Notes: generated by a model from the letters alone, not told the origin. Counted from the first letter of the stretch, positions 1 to 9,250 are shown. The stretch: DNA of 64,000 nt from Fibrobacter sp. UWR3 (GCF_900143055.1 NZ_FRCW01000009.1:1-64000), one strand, 5' to 3'. Translations and numbers: made by a program.

Positions 1-226
1 CAAAATATAGATTATTCCGCTGTCAAAAGGTGACGCCACGCCCGGAAGGCAAGAAAAAAGCAAAAAAACGCAGAATTCAACCGCCTGCAGGGGTCACTTT
101 TCCTCAAAAATGCCAAAATTTCCGCGAAAATCGCCGATTGTCATAATATGACATACGAGGAATGTATATTTGCATCGAGAACACTTTGCCCCGCCTTTTT
201 TTGCTTGTAGGCGGAAGGAGTAGAAG
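1..226. other. Leader region before the ORF6N gene
   Basis: No convincing gene is visible here. Short open frames on either strand have no ribosome binding site and no recognisable motif. A purine-rich ribosome binding site (GGAAGGAG, around 213-220) precedes the ATG at 227. The rest is AT-rich and could hold the promoter, but no clear promoter box could be assigned. Confidence 0.5.
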
Positions 227-468
227 ATGGCTAGAAAGACCGAAAAAACGGATGATATCGCACCTAACCCGCTGATGGAGTCGGGCATCGGAAAGATGAT
301 TCAAGTCATTCGAGGCAAGCAGGTGTTGCTTGACCGCGATTTGGCGACGCTTTACGGGGTGGAAACGAAGCGTATAAATGAGCAGGTAAAGCGCAATATT
401 GAGCGTTTTCCCGAAGATTTTTGCATACAACTCTCTTTAGAGGAATCGCAACTTCTAAGGTCGCAAAA

Positions 469-1923
469 GGGGATGCGGACGAATAGTTGGACACAACTAG
501 AGGACGCATCATGTACTTTACTGAAGAACAAATCGCCAAGGCGCTGGAAACATTCCATGATTTAAAGTCGGCGACAAAGGTCGTAAGAGAACTCGGCTAT
601 CCATCGACAAAACAGCTATATAAGTGGATAAGGAGGGAAGGCCAACCACGTCAGGAAAGAAAAAAGCATCACAAGGTTATAAACACTACAGAACATCCGG
701 CTCACGCCCCTCTCAAGATTAAACTTGAGGCCATCCACAGATGCTACGAAATGGGCGAACCGATGATTTCTGTAGCCAAGGATATTGGATATACGTATGC
801 AAGTATCTATTATTGGTACCAGAACTATAAAAAGTACGGACTTATGGGACTACAGAACAAACCTAGACCAACGAAGCGGAAACAGGCGAAAGAAAAGGAT
901 CTTTCTTCCGAAGACGCGAAGGCGCTGAACGAGAAGATTCGAAGCCTACAGCTGGAAGTCGACATACTGAAGGAGACGCTGAACATAATAAAAAAAGACC
1001 CAGGCGTTGACCTGTCTGCCCTTCGGAACAGGGAAAAAACACAGCTCGTCAACGCCTTACGCAACCGCTACGAATTAAGGGATATCCTGCTCGCGCTGGG
1101 GATGTCCCGAAGCGTCTATTACTACAACGTAAAACACCTGGACGACCGGAGCAACAAGGATCGTCGGCTGCTCAAGGAACTCGTTCCCATATTTGACGAA
1201 TCCAATAAAACCTACGGCTACAGGCGAATCCACAGTGAGCTTTCAAAGACCGGAAGGACGGTTTCCGAGAAGGTTGTCAGACGAGCAATGAAGCTCGGCA
1301 ACCTCGTTGTCTACAGGCCCAAGAAGCTGAAGTATAGTTCGTACAAGGGCGAGATCACGCCCGCTGTCCCCAATATCCTCAACCGTAATTTTCACGCCGA
1401 CGCACCCAATCAAAAATGGCTGACGGACATAACGGAGTTCCCGCTGCATGACGGCAAGGTGTACCTATCGCCGATTATCGACTGCTTCGACGGGGCACCA
1501 GTGTGCTGGACAATCGGGGAGTCCCCTGATGCGACCCTTGTCGACGAGATGCTGGACAAGGCCGTCGCGACACTCCACGAGGGCGAAGCCCCGATTATCC
1601 ATACAGACCGAGGGAGCCATTACAGATGGCCTGGATGGATCGAGAGGATGAAGAAGTACGGCTTGACCCGCTCCATGTCAAGGAAGGGCTACACTCCCGA
1701 CAATGCCGCCTGCGAGGGCTTTTTCGGTATACTCAAGAACGAGTTCTTCTACAGCAGAAATTGGAGAAAAGTCGACAAGGAAGAGTTCAAGGCCGAGCTT
1801 GAAAAATATCTGGAATGGTTTTGCACGAAACGGATAAAGGTCGGGCTCAACGGAATGAGCCCAGCGGATTACCGGAAACTATATTTGGACAAACAATCTG
1901 TCTAAATTATTGTCCGCATCCCC
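469..1923 (+). mobile_element. IS3-type insertion sequence, 1455 bp
   Basis: The element is bounded by 12-bp perfect terminal inverted repeats, GGGGATGCGGAC at 469-480 and its complement at 1912-1923. Weaker matches continue inward (AATA, ACA). A 3-bp AAA direct repeat flanks it (466-468 and 1924-1926), as expected for IS3-family elements, which give 3-5 bp duplications. The ends are not the usual TG...CA of IS3 elements, so the exact boundary could shift slightly. It carries one transposase gene. The host gene frame is exactly restored if the IS and one AAA are removed, which supports these borders. Confidence 0.87.
511..1905 (+). CDS. IS3-family transposase (single-frame OrfAB)
   Basis: This encodes a DDE transposase of about 464 residues. 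Two N-terminal helix-turn-helix segments (about residues 1-50 and 70-120, the second with IGYTYASIYYWYQNYKKYG) precede a coiled-coil stretch (about 140-165) and a retroviral-integrase-like catalytic core. Candidate catalytic residues are the Asp in WLTDITEF, the Asp in IIHTDRGSHY and the Glu in NAACEGFFGILKNE. IS3 elements usually split OrfA and OrfB and join them by -1 frameshifting; here both halves lie in one open frame. The ATG at 511 is preferred to an in-frame TTG at 487, which lies next to the terminal repeat. The gene looks intact. Confidence 0.9.
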   Translation: MYFTEEQIAKALETFHDLKSATKVVRELGYPSTKQLYKWIRREGQPRQERKKHHKVINTTEHPAHAPLKIKLEAIHRCYEMGEPMISVAKDIGYTYASIYYWYQNYKKYGLMGLQNKPRPTKRKQAKEKDLSSEDAKALNEKIRSLQLEVDILKETLNIIKKDPGVDLSALRNREKTQLVNALRNRYELRDILLALGMSRSVYYYNVKHLDDRSNKDRRLLKELVPIFDESNKTYGYRRIHSELSKTGRTVSEKVVRRAMKLGNLVVYRPKKLKYSSYKGEITPAVPNILNRNFHADAPNQKWLTDITEFPLHDGKVYLSPIIDCFDGAPVCWTIGESPDATLVDEMLDKAVATLHEGEAPIIHTDRGSHYRWPGWIERMKKYGLTRSMSRKGYTPDNAACEGFFGILKNEFFYSRNWRKVDKEEFKAELEKYLEWFCTKRIKVGLNGMSPADYRKLYLDKQSV

Positions 1924-2708
1924 AAATGCGACCTTAGAAAAAAAGGGGCAAAATTTAAAGGGAAAGCACACAAAATACCGTTCTTTAGCCTTCACCGAAC
2001 AAGGCGTTGCGATGCTGTCTTCGGTTCTAAAAAGCGAGACAGCAATCAAAGTCAATATCGCCATCATGCGGGCTTTCGTGCAATTGCGTCACCTTATGAT
2101 GGGTAACGGGGGCCTCGTCAACCGGCTTTCAAACGTGGAAGCAAAGGATTTGGAACAGGACTGCCGCTTGACTGGTCATGACGAGCATCTGCTTGACCAT
2201 GACCGTAAATTTGACGAACTGTTCGAGGCGATGGACCGTGGCGAGCTCAAATCCAAGGGTTTATTTTATAACAACCAGGAGTTCGATGCCTATGTATTTG
2301 TCTGCGACCTGATTCGTCAGGCAAAGAAAAGAATCGTACTTGTCGACAGGTACGTGACAGAAAAAACGTTGACCATGATGCTCAAACGGGAAAAGGGCGT
2401 TTCTGTGACAATCTACACCTACGACAAAAGCAAAGTCCTTGAAATGGACCTAGCCACTTACAATGAACAATATCCCGACAGCCCGATGCAAGTTTTGCCT
2501 AGTTACGGAATGCACGACCGATTCTTGTTCATAGACGATACGGCCTTCCACTTCGGAGCTTCGCTCAAGGACCTTGGCAAGAATACGTTCTTCTTTACGC
2601 AAGAAGATTTCACGTTGCAAGAAGTGCTGAAGGAATCGCAGAAAATTCAGGCAGAAAAAGAAAGCTAGGCGTTACAAGGTAACAACGCAGATTAGGGTTC
2701 TGCGGGCG

Positions 2709-3554
2709 TTACTCCAGCGTAAAACCCCGCCTAAAGTTCTCAATGAGGCAGCAGCTGATGCTCACGTCGGTCTCGTACTCGGGAATGTCCTCGCGCTTCA
2801 CCCACATGGCTTCGGAGAGTTCTTCTTTTTGCATGTGGATGGTGTCGTCGCCGTCGAGTTCAGCGGTGAAGCCCGCGATGAGCGAGTCGCTGAAGGGCCA
2901 CGGCTGACTCCCGAAATAGCGGATATTTTTCACGCGGAGGCCAGCCTCTTCCAAAACTTCACGGTGAACCGCCTGTTCAAGACTCTCGCCCACTTCCACG
3001 AAACCCGAGATGAGAAAGAGTCGCGGGTTCGGGTTGTCGATGTTGTGCGCCATCAGGAGTTTGTCGCCATTGCGGACAGCCACAATCACGACCGGCGAGA
3101 TGCGCGGGTACACGGTGTTCCTGCATTTAGGACAAACTACCGCGCGTTCCTTTTCGCTACGGGTCATTTCACTTCCGCAACGGCCGCAGAACCTGTTGAG
3201 CGATTCCCAGTGAGCGATGTGCGCGGCGGTCGCGCCACCCATGCGTAAAAGCGGGTCACCCATGTAGCGGTACGTGCGCGCGGGGCAAAGGACATAATCG
3301 TCCGACGCGGATTCCACCAGTTCTTTCGAAATGCTTAAATCCGCCAGGAAATACGCAGCATCGTCAATGCTGAAAAGGTAATGGCACGGGATATTCCCTT
3401 GATTGAAATCTTCTACCCTAGGAATTTCAAAGGAATCGCCGTTCTTTTTGAGAAGGCTCTTATCCCCGAAAAAAACGACAAGAAAATCCGACGGTTTCGG
3501 GCTTTGAACCCGGAACTCGTTATGCAATTTATGTGGCGCGATTTCGTGAATCAT
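2709..3554 (-). CDS. nudC: NAD+ diphosphatase / NADH pyrophosphatase
   Basis: This Nudix hydrolase is expected to cleave NAD(H) to NMN(H) and AMP and, as known for E. coli NudC, possibly to remove NAD caps from RNA. The 281 residues show a four-Cys zinc ribbon (C123, C126, C141, C144), a complete Nudix box beginning GFVEVGESLEQAVHREVLEEAG at about 184, and downstream the SQPWPFS motif (216-222) that marks the NADH-specific subfamily. The length matches NudC. It lies about 105 bp downstream of speA on the same strand, with an inverted repeat in the gap, so it may be a separate unit. Confidence 0.93.
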   Translation of the reverse strand: MIHEIAPHKLHNEFRVQSPKPSDFLVVFFGDKSLLKKNGDSFEIPRVEDFNQGNIPCHYLFSIDDAAYFLADLSISKELVESASDDYVLCPARTYRYMGDPLLRMGGATAAHIAHWESLNRFCGRCGSEMTRSEKERAVVCPKCRNTVYPRISPVVIVAVRNGDKLLMAHNIDNPNPRLFLISGFVEVGESLEQAVHREVLEEAGLRVKNIRYFGSQPWPFSDSLIAGFTAELDGDDTIHMQKEELSEAMWVKREDIPEYETDVSISCCLIENFRRGFTLE

Positions 3555-3575
3555 GATCTAGTTATTAGTAGTTAG

Positions 3576-3645
3576 TCATTAGTCATTGGTTTAGATAATC
3601 GCGCCTACGGCGCCTGAATAAATTCTATTGACCATTGACTAATGA
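3576..3645. repeat. Imperfect inverted repeat between speA and nudC
   Basis: The 15-bp arms TCATTAGTCATTGGT (3576-3590) and ACCATTGACTAATGA (3631-3645) differ by one base. They enclose a small GC palindrome (GCGCCTACGGCGCC). The structure could fold in RNA from either strand. There is no strong T-run, so it is not a typical terminator. Related TAGTCATT direct repeats surround it. Confidence 0.6.
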
Positions 3646-3659
3646 CCAATGACCATTTC

Positions 3660-5558
3660 CTATTCCAGATACGTGTACCCGTAAAGGCCGCCGCGGTAGA
3701 TGTTCAGGAATTCCTTGCCTTCTTGCAGGCTAATCTTCCCTTCCTTCACGGAGCGCGACACCCAGTTTTCCATGGTGCGCACGAGAGCCTTGTCGCTGAA
3801 GTTCACGTAGTCGAGCACGTCTTCCACGGATTCGCCGTCAATCACCTTGTCGATTTCGTAGCCGCCCTTGTCGTTGCACACGATATGGACAGCGTTCGTA
3901 TCGCCAAAGAGGTTGTGCAGGTCACCGAGGATTTCCTGGTAGGCGCCCACGAGGTAGACCGCGATGTAGTACGGTTCGCCGTTCTTGAGTTCATGCAGCG
4001 GGAGCGTGCGGCTCACGTCGCCACCGCGGACGAACATATCGATTTTTCCGTCGGAGTCGCAAGTGACGTCCTGGATGGTCGTCTCGACTGTGGGTTCCTC
4101 GTTCAGGCGCTGGATAGGCATGAGCGGGAAAACCTGGTCCACGCCCCAGCTGTCGGGCAGGCTCTGGAACAAACTGAAGTTGCAGAAATACTTCTGTGCG
4201 AGCAAGCGCGGGAGTTCGCTGAGTTCGTAAGGCGGATGGCGCAAATCCTTCGCCAGCTGGTCCACCTTGCGTACGATGCTCCAGAACAGGCGTTCGCACA
4301 TGGCGCGCGTCGGCAGGTCGTAATCGCCCACCTTGAAACCGTTCAGAACGTCATCGTTCAGCTGGATGGCATCGTGCCAGCTTTCGAGCAGGTTCTTCGG
4401 GGTAAGTCCCTTGTAAATGCCGTACAAATCCTTCAACGCATCGGGAGCGTCGTCGTCAATCTCGTGAGCGTTCTCGTCGAAGAACGCCTGGCCTGCGGTT
4501 TCCAGCACGTTGAACACCAAAATGGAATGGTGCGCCGCAAGAGCGCGGCCCGATTCCGCAATGATGTTCGGGTGCGGCACGTCGCCGTTTTCGCAGGCTT
4601 CGTACATGGCGTACACCACGTCGTTCGCGTATTCCTGGATGGAGTAGTTCACCGAGCTCGCGTTGGAACTGCGGGTGCCGTCATAATCCACACCGAGACC
4701 GCCGCCCACGTCCACGAATTCAAGGCTCATGCCCATCTTGCGAATCTGCACATAGAACTGCGAGACTTCGCGCAGGCCCGATTTGATGTGGCGGATGTTC
4801 GTAATCTGGCTACCCAGGTGGAAGTGGATGAGCTTCATGCAGTCTTCCATCTTCTCCTGCTTGATGTAGTCCAGCGCTTCTAGCAGTTCGGAACTGTTGA
4901 GACCGAACTTGCTGTGGTATCCGCCAGATTCTTCCCACTTGCCGCTGCCGGAGCTAGCAAGCTTGATGCGGATGCCGATGTTCGGGCGCACGCCGATACG
5001 GCGGGAAAGTTCCACCACCAAGTGGAGCTCGTTCATCTTCTCGACGACGATGAAAATCTTCTTGCCCATCTTCTGCGCGAGGAGGGCAAGTTCAATGAAG
5101 TCCTCGTCCTTGTAGCCGTTGCAGATAATCAGCGAATCCGGGTTGTCCATGTTCGCGAGCACCGCATGCAGTTCCGGCTTGGAACCGGCCTCGAGACCGA
5201 TGTTGTATTTTTTGCCGTGGCTGACGATTTCTTCGAGCACGGCGCGTTGCTGGTTCACCTTGATCGGGAAGATGCTGTAGTAGCTCCCGTTGAAACCATA
5301 TTCCTGACGGGACTTGTTGAAGCACTCGTTTATCTTCTCGATGCGGCTGTCCAGGATGTCCGGGAAGCGAAGCAGCATCGGAGTGGAGACGTCGCGGAGC
5401 GAAAGTTCCTGCACGAGTTCGTACAGGTCAATGTCCGGGCCGCCTTCCTTGAGCGGGTGAACAGTCGCGTGGCCCTTCTCGTTGATGTCGAAGAAGTTCA
5501 CGCCCCAACCCTTGACGTTATACAAGTCACGGGAATCGTCAATGCGCCATTTTTTCAT
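3660..5558 (-). CDS. speA: Biosynthetic arginine decarboxylase
   Basis: This PLP enzyme converts arginine to agmatine, the entry step of polyamine synthesis. The 632 residues match the long bacterial SpeA type (alanine-racemase-like fold III). The PLP-binding lysine is K100 in YSIFPIKVNQQ. Further signatures are HFHLGSQI, the phosphate-binding VDVGGGLGVDYDG and the ESGRALAAHHS segment, with a DxCD-type region (TIQDVTCDSDGKIDMF) near the C-terminus. The start lies 14 bp after the stop of the carboxynorspermidine dehydrogenase gene, which indicates an operon. No agmatinase or agmatine deiminase gene is visible in the window. Confidence 0.96.
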   Translation of the reverse strand: MKKWRIDDSRDLYNVKGWGVNFFDINEKGHATVHPLKEGGPDIDLYELVQELSLRDVSTPMLLRFPDILDSRIEKINECFNKSRQEYGFNGSYYSIFPIKVNQQRAVLEEIVSHGKKYNIGLEAGSKPELHAVLANMDNPDSLIICNGYKDEDFIELALLAQKMGKKIFIVVEKMNELHLVVELSRRIGVRPNIGIRIKLASSGSGKWEESGGYHSKFGLNSSELLEALDYIKQEKMEDCMKLIHFHLGSQITNIRHIKSGLREVSQFYVQIRKMGMSLEFVDVGGGLGVDYDGTRSSNASSVNYSIQEYANDVVYAMYEACENGDVPHPNIIAESGRALAAHHSILVFNVLETAGQAFFDENAHEIDDDAPDALKDLYGIYKGLTPKNLLESWHDAIQLNDDVLNGFKVGDYDLPTRAMCERLFWSIVRKVDQLAKDLRHPPYELSELPRLLAQKYFCNFSLFQSLPDSWGVDQVFPLMPIQRLNEEPTVETTIQDVTCDSDGKIDMFVRGGDVSRTLPLHELKNGEPYYIAVYLVGAYQEILGDLHNLFGDTNAVHIVCNDKGGYEIDKVIDGESVEDVLDYVNFSDKALVRTMENWVSRSVKEGKISLQEGKEFLNIYRGGLYGYTYLE

Positions 5559-5572
5559 TGCTCTGAGTCTCT

Positions 5573-6847
5573 CTAGTCAACGAGAACAGGGTTGAAGTTT
5601 TCCTTCCACGGGAGGCCGTACTTGGTGAGGGCTTCCATGAACGGATCCGGGTCGAATTCTTCCACGGTATGCACGCCCGGCTTGTTCCACTTGCCGGTAA
5701 GCACCATCATGGCGCCGCACATGGCCGGCACGCCGGTCGTGTAGGCGATAGCCTGGCTGCCGAGTTCCTTGTAGCATTCCTGGTGGTCGCAAACGTTGTA
5801 CAGGTAGTAGGTCTTGTCCTTGCCGTCCTTCTTGCCCTTGAAAATACAACCGATGTTCGTCTTGCCCACGGTGCGGGGGCCGAGGCTTGCCGGGTCCGGA
5901 AGGAGCGCCTTGAGGAACTGGATAGGCACGATTTCCTGGCCCTGGAACTTGATGGGCTGCGTGCTGAGCATGCCCACGTCTTCGAGGCAGCGCATGTGGT
6001 CGAGGTAGCTCTGGCCGAACGTCATGAAGAAGCGGATGCGCTTGACGCCCGGGATGTTCTGGGCCAGCGATTCGATTTCTTCGTGGTGCAGCAGGTACAT
6101 GTCCTTCTTGCCCACTTCGTCAAACACGTATTCGCGCTTGATGCTCATGGCCGGGATTTCGACCCAGTGGCCCTTGCCGTTAGCGTCGGTGTCCCAGTAG
6201 CTGCCCGGAGCGGAAACTTCGCGCAGGTTGATTTCGGGGTTGAAGTTCGTCGCGAACTTGTAGCCGTGATCGCCGCCGTTGCAGTCGAGGATGTCGATTT
6301 CCTCGATGGTATCGAACTGGTGCTTGAGGGCGTAGGCGCAGTAGGCCTGGGAAACACCCGGGTCAAAGCCCGAGCCGAGCAACGCCGTGAGGCCGGCCTT
6401 TTCAAACTTTTCCTTGTAAGCCCACTGCCAGCTGTAGTCGAAGTAGGCGCTAAAGCCCTGTTCCTTCACGCGCTTGTCGTAGACCTTGCGCCATTCCGGA
6501 TCGTCGATGTTTTCGGGCTCGTAGTTCGCCGTGTCCATGTAGTTCACGCCGCATTCGAGGCAGGCGTCCATGATGGCGAGGTCCTGGTACGGGAGCGCAA
6601 TGTTCATCACCAGGTCGGGCTTATATTCCTTGATGAGCTTAGAGACATTTTCGGCCTTGTCCGCATCCACGGCGGCAGTCGTGATGACCGTCTTCGTGTT
6701 CGGGCGCAGTTCCTGTGCCAGCTTCTCGCAGTTTTCGCGGTGGCGGCTAGCGATGCAGATTTCGCTGAACACTTCGCTTGCCGTGCAGCACTTCTTGATA
6801 GCAACCGTGGCGACAGCGCCACAACCGATAATCAATGCTCTTGCCAT
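5573..6847 (-). CDS. Carboxynorspermidine dehydrogenase-like (saccharopine dehydrogenase family)
   Basis: This NAD(P)-dependent enzyme of the saccharopine dehydrogenase-like fold begins ARALIIGCGAVATVAIKKC, a Rossmann dinucleotide-binding loop. Within this family, an adjacent arginine decarboxylase points to carboxynorspermidine/carboxyspermidine synthase. That enzyme condenses aspartate semialdehyde with diaminopropane or putrescine in the S-adenosylmethionine-independent route to (nor)spermidine. The GSGFDPGVSQAYCAYA segment and DCNGGDHGYKF are typical of this subgroup. The ATG at 6847 is chosen over a GTG at 6865 because GAGG lies just upstream of the ATG. The partner decarboxylase NspC is not in this window. 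A lysine-pathway role is less likely. Confidence 0.87.
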   Translation of the reverse strand: MARALIIGCGAVATVAIKKCCTASEVFSEICIASRHRENCEKLAQELRPNTKTVITTAAVDADKAENVSKLIKEYKPDLVMNIALPYQDLAIMDACLECGVNYMDTANYEPENIDDPEWRKVYDKRVKEQGFSAYFDYSWQWAYKEKFEKAGLTALLGSGFDPGVSQAYCAYALKHQFDTIEEIDILDCNGGDHGYKFATNFNPEINLREVSAPGSYWDTDANGKGHWVEIPAMSIKREYVFDEVGKKDMYLLHHEEIESLAQNIPGVKRIRFFMTFGQSYLDHMRCLEDVGMLSTQPIKFQGQEIVPIQFLKALLPDPASLGPRTVGKTNIGCIFKGKKDGKDKTYYLYNVCDHQECYKELGSQAIAYTTGVPAMCGAMMVLTGKWNKPGVHTVEEFDPDPFMEALTKYGLPWKENFNPVLVD

Positions 6848-6970
6848 TTTTTGTTTATTCCTCACGTTAAGAGTTAATCCATCGGGATGGCGATCCCGGT
6901 GGTGAATGTTAGCTTGATAAATTTAGGAAAAAAGTAAGCGTACATTCCCATTCTATTCTTAAAAAGTTCT

Positions 6971-7999
6971 TCAACGATATGTATAGGTGTATTTGTACCG
7001 CCTTATAACCTTATCAAAGTAATCATCTGCGGTTTTACGAACATAGGAACTTTCCACAACATTTCCATTCTCATCAACCGTAACGCCGACCACCCACCTC
7101 AGTTTTCCGCCATAATCATAATACTCTTCCCGATCCAAGCGCCCATCCTTATATACAGCACTTCGTGAAACCCCATTTTCCCAAATTGATTTAGTTGTTC
7201 CGTCTAGGTTGTAGGTATACTTCCGATGAATTCGTCTTCCAGAAAAATCATCCGAAAAAAGTATTTCAATTGGATTTCCTTTAGCATCCATCTCTTTTAG
7301 GCGATAACTATACATCTCTCCATTATAAGTAACCTTCTCTTCTTTTCTGTTTTCGCTAACATCAAAATCAACACGACTCTCACTAAACGACCGCTCATCA
7401 TGAATAGAAACAAGCGAGCCATCCTCATCGTAATCAATCTTTAATTTGTGTATAAACGGATAATTTATTCGGGCAGAAACCATCCTGTCATTATCCACTC
7501 GATATTGGACCTCAAAAACCTTTCCAGAATCATTCTGTAAGGTGTACACCCTTGTAATCGCCCCCTCGTCTACAGATTCCGTCATTCGGAGAGATGATCT
7601 TCTATCGGTCCGGCGAGAAATCGGCAGTGTAAAATTTTCAATCGTCCTACTTAATACAACCCCTTTTTCAGTAGTGGATTTTGCCGAAAAGAGAATTTTT
7701 CCCAGGGAATCTTCTACAACATGTTCAATCTGTATTCCATAATCATCCCAACACTTTCTCTCTTTCCCATCAACTTTCAATTTGCCGGAAACTGTATCCA
7801 ACACAAATAGTTCAGCATTTACGCACGCAATCTTTTCAGAAAGCACCCTCCCCTCAAAGTCCGTACGTTCATACTTTTTCCAACATCCAGTTTTATCGAG
7901 ATGCGAAAAGAATTCCAGCGCCCTTGCTCCTTGGAAATTCGTACATCCCCAAAAGAGAAACGAAATTACAAGGACAAGGGAAAATCGCATCAAAGACAT
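6971..7999 (-). CDS. Putative lipoprotein with YD/MORN-like sequence
   Basis: A hydrophobic leader ends in a lipobox (LVISFLFWGC, Cys about residue 19), so the product is probably anchored in the envelope. The rest of the 342 residues is rich in Tyr, Asp, Gly and Arg. It has loosely repeated KYTYNLDGTTKSIWENG and EEYYDYGGKLRWVVG segments, reminiscent of YD/RHS or YwqK-type beta repeats. No catalytic motif was recognised. The start codon lies 3 bp after the stop of the upstream outer-membrane-like gene, so the two are probably translated together. Base composition is more AT-rich than neighbouring housekeeping genes. Confidence 0.7.
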   Translation of the reverse strand: MSLMRFSLVLVISFLFWGCTNFQGARALEFFSHLDKTGCWKKYERTDFEGRVLSEKIACVNAELFVLDTVSGKLKVDGKERKCWDDYGIQIEHVVEDSLGKILFSAKSTTEKGVVLSRTIENFTLPISRRTDRRSSLRMTESVDEGAITRVYTLQNDSGKVFEVQYRVDNDRMVSARINYPFIHKLKIDYDEDGSLVSIHDERSFSESRVDFDVSENRKEEKVTYNGEMYSYRLKEMDAKGNPIEILFSDDFSGRRIHRKYTYNLDGTTKSIWENGVSRSAVYKDGRLDREEYYDYGGKLRWVVGVTVDENGNVVESSYVRKTADDYFDKVIRRYKYTYTYR

Positions 8000-8002
8000 T
8001 TG

Positions 8003-9250
8003 TTACCAAAGCGAAGGTGTTGTAAATGAGAATCCAATTTCTGCATACACCCCAGGAATATATTGTATAGGCGACAACTTCAAGCCCATTTCAAAGCGAG
8101 TCCAGGAATCATAAAAGAACCCAGTCTTGGAAGTGATATATTTGATATCGGCATCTAAGGGGATGTCTATACTTTGACGAATGCCAGAAGGAGTATTTCC
8201 CTTGATATAATATTCTCCATAAACCATTAAATTATTGACGTGTTTAGTATCAAACACTTCCGTGCTATCCCTTCTATTGGGTTTCTTTTCAAGTTTATTT
8301 CCACAGAAGATATTTCTCGCATATCCGGCACCAAAGCCAAAGCACTTCCCACTTGACGGGGAGCAATGGACGACACCTATAGTCGCATCTACAAGGAATC
8401 CGACACCTATGCCCGAAGTATCTTCGACCCAACCATTGTCATCCAAAAGATTATCCGTCGGGAAATAGACATCCAAGCCAACCGTAGCACCAAACTTTAA
8501 CGCCCACGTCTTGTCGTTTGTTCCTTTGGACATTGCCGGGAACAGCCCCTCATCAAAGGTTAGTTTTCCATCCCCAGCATTCTCGGCAACCTTCTTCTTT
8601 TCCCAAGTTTTAGAAGCCGAAAATTCCTTACTCCTTCCACCATTCGGATTGTACTCAGTCCAATAATGCTTGAAAGGCGAGTAATAACGCAAGGAATCAT
8701 AACTATTTACAAATTTGTACGAGAATTTTCCGCTAGAAAAAACACTCATCGGGTTATCCGATTCAAGTTTGTCCCAAATAAGACTTTCTCCATTATACCT
8801 ATATTGGAAGTTCCCATAAAACGGGGTTATTAGTTCGAGCTCTTCCAAGACTCCGTTCCGAAACGAAGCTCTCATCTTGAACGATTTCTTCTCCGCCGCG
8901 GTCTGTTCCGCAACGCTCTGGTCAGATTGCTTCTGCGCAAACTTTTGGTCTTTGATTAAGTTTTCGAGGACTCTAATAAGCGGAGAGTCCTTGAAAAACT
9001 TGGGTCCGTATTTTTCGGAGTCAAACAGGTCCCCACAGTCCTGCATCCATTTAGCAGCCAAATCATCCGTTTGCTTGATGACGTCTTCATCGTAACGCAA
9101 CAGAAGGGAGCCTCTTTCGAAAGAGGTGTGCAAGGCTTTTTGCGGATTGTATTCCTCACCAGTGAATGCCTTGAGGTAGTCCAAACATTCCTGGGCATGA
9201 ATTTCCAACTGCCTCGTTTTTTCATCTGAGGCAAAGGCATGCCCTGCCAT
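8003..9250 (-). CDS. Predicted outer-membrane/envelope protein, start region out of frame
   Basis: No named family was recognised. The 415 residues have an acidic, helical N-terminal third and a beta-rich C-terminal half with many aromatic residues. The protein ends in Trp, as outer-membrane barrels often do. The in-frame ATG at 9250 (MAGHAFASD) has no good ribosome binding site and would begin in the middle of a signal peptide ending in the AxA-type site HAFA. A strong ribosome binding site and ATG at 9308 lie in a different frame across a TTTC repeat. Losing one 4-bp unit would join them into a normal signal peptide. As written, the gene therefore appears off, or the repeat is misassembled. 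Confidence 0.72.
   Translation of the reverse strand: MAGHAFASDEKTRQLEIHAQECLDYLKAFTGEEYNPQKALHTSFERGSLLLRYDEDVIKQTDDLAAKWMQDCGDLFDSEKYGPKFFKDSPLIRVLENLIKDQKFAQKQSDQSVAEQTAAEKKSFKMRASFRNGVLEELELITPFYGNFQYRYNGESLIWDKLESDNPMSVFSSGKFSYKFVNSYDSLRYYSPFKHYWTEYNPNGGRSKEFSASKTWEKKKVAENAGDGKLTFDEGLFPAMSKGTNDKTWALKFGATVGLDVYFPTDNLLDDNGWVEDTSGIGVGFLVDATIGVVHCSPSSGKCFGFGAGYARNIFCGNKLEKKPNRRDSTEVFDTKHVNNLMVYGEYYIKGNTPSGIRQSIDIPLDADIKYITSKTGFFYDSWTRFEMGLKLSPIQYIPGVYAEIGFSFTTPSLW

Larger units (their letters stand above)
227..2668 (+). pseudogene. ORF6N-domain protein with PLD-like C-terminus, split by an IS element
   Basis: Removing 469-1926 (the IS plus one copy of the 3-bp duplication) gives one continuous frame of 327 codons. 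The N-terminal part (about residues 20-135) reads as an ORF6N DNA-binding domain: a VIRGKQVLLDRDLATLYGV stretch, then LRSQ joined to NATLEKKG, then LAFTEQGVAMLSSVLKS. The C-terminal half carries YVTEKTL, then HDRFLFIDD and FHFGASLKDLGK, which resembles a single PLD-like HxK/HDR motif seen in ORF6N proteins related to RhuM and phage anti-repressors. The function of this family is not established. The left fragment (227-565) ends inside IS sequence and the right fragment (1927-2668) has lost its start, so the gene is probably inactive, although precise excision would restore it. Confidence 0.88.

Noticed and set aside
227-565. Intact 112-residue protein at the left end
   Set aside because: Its last third is IS sequence. 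It is the truncated 5' part of the ORF6N gene.
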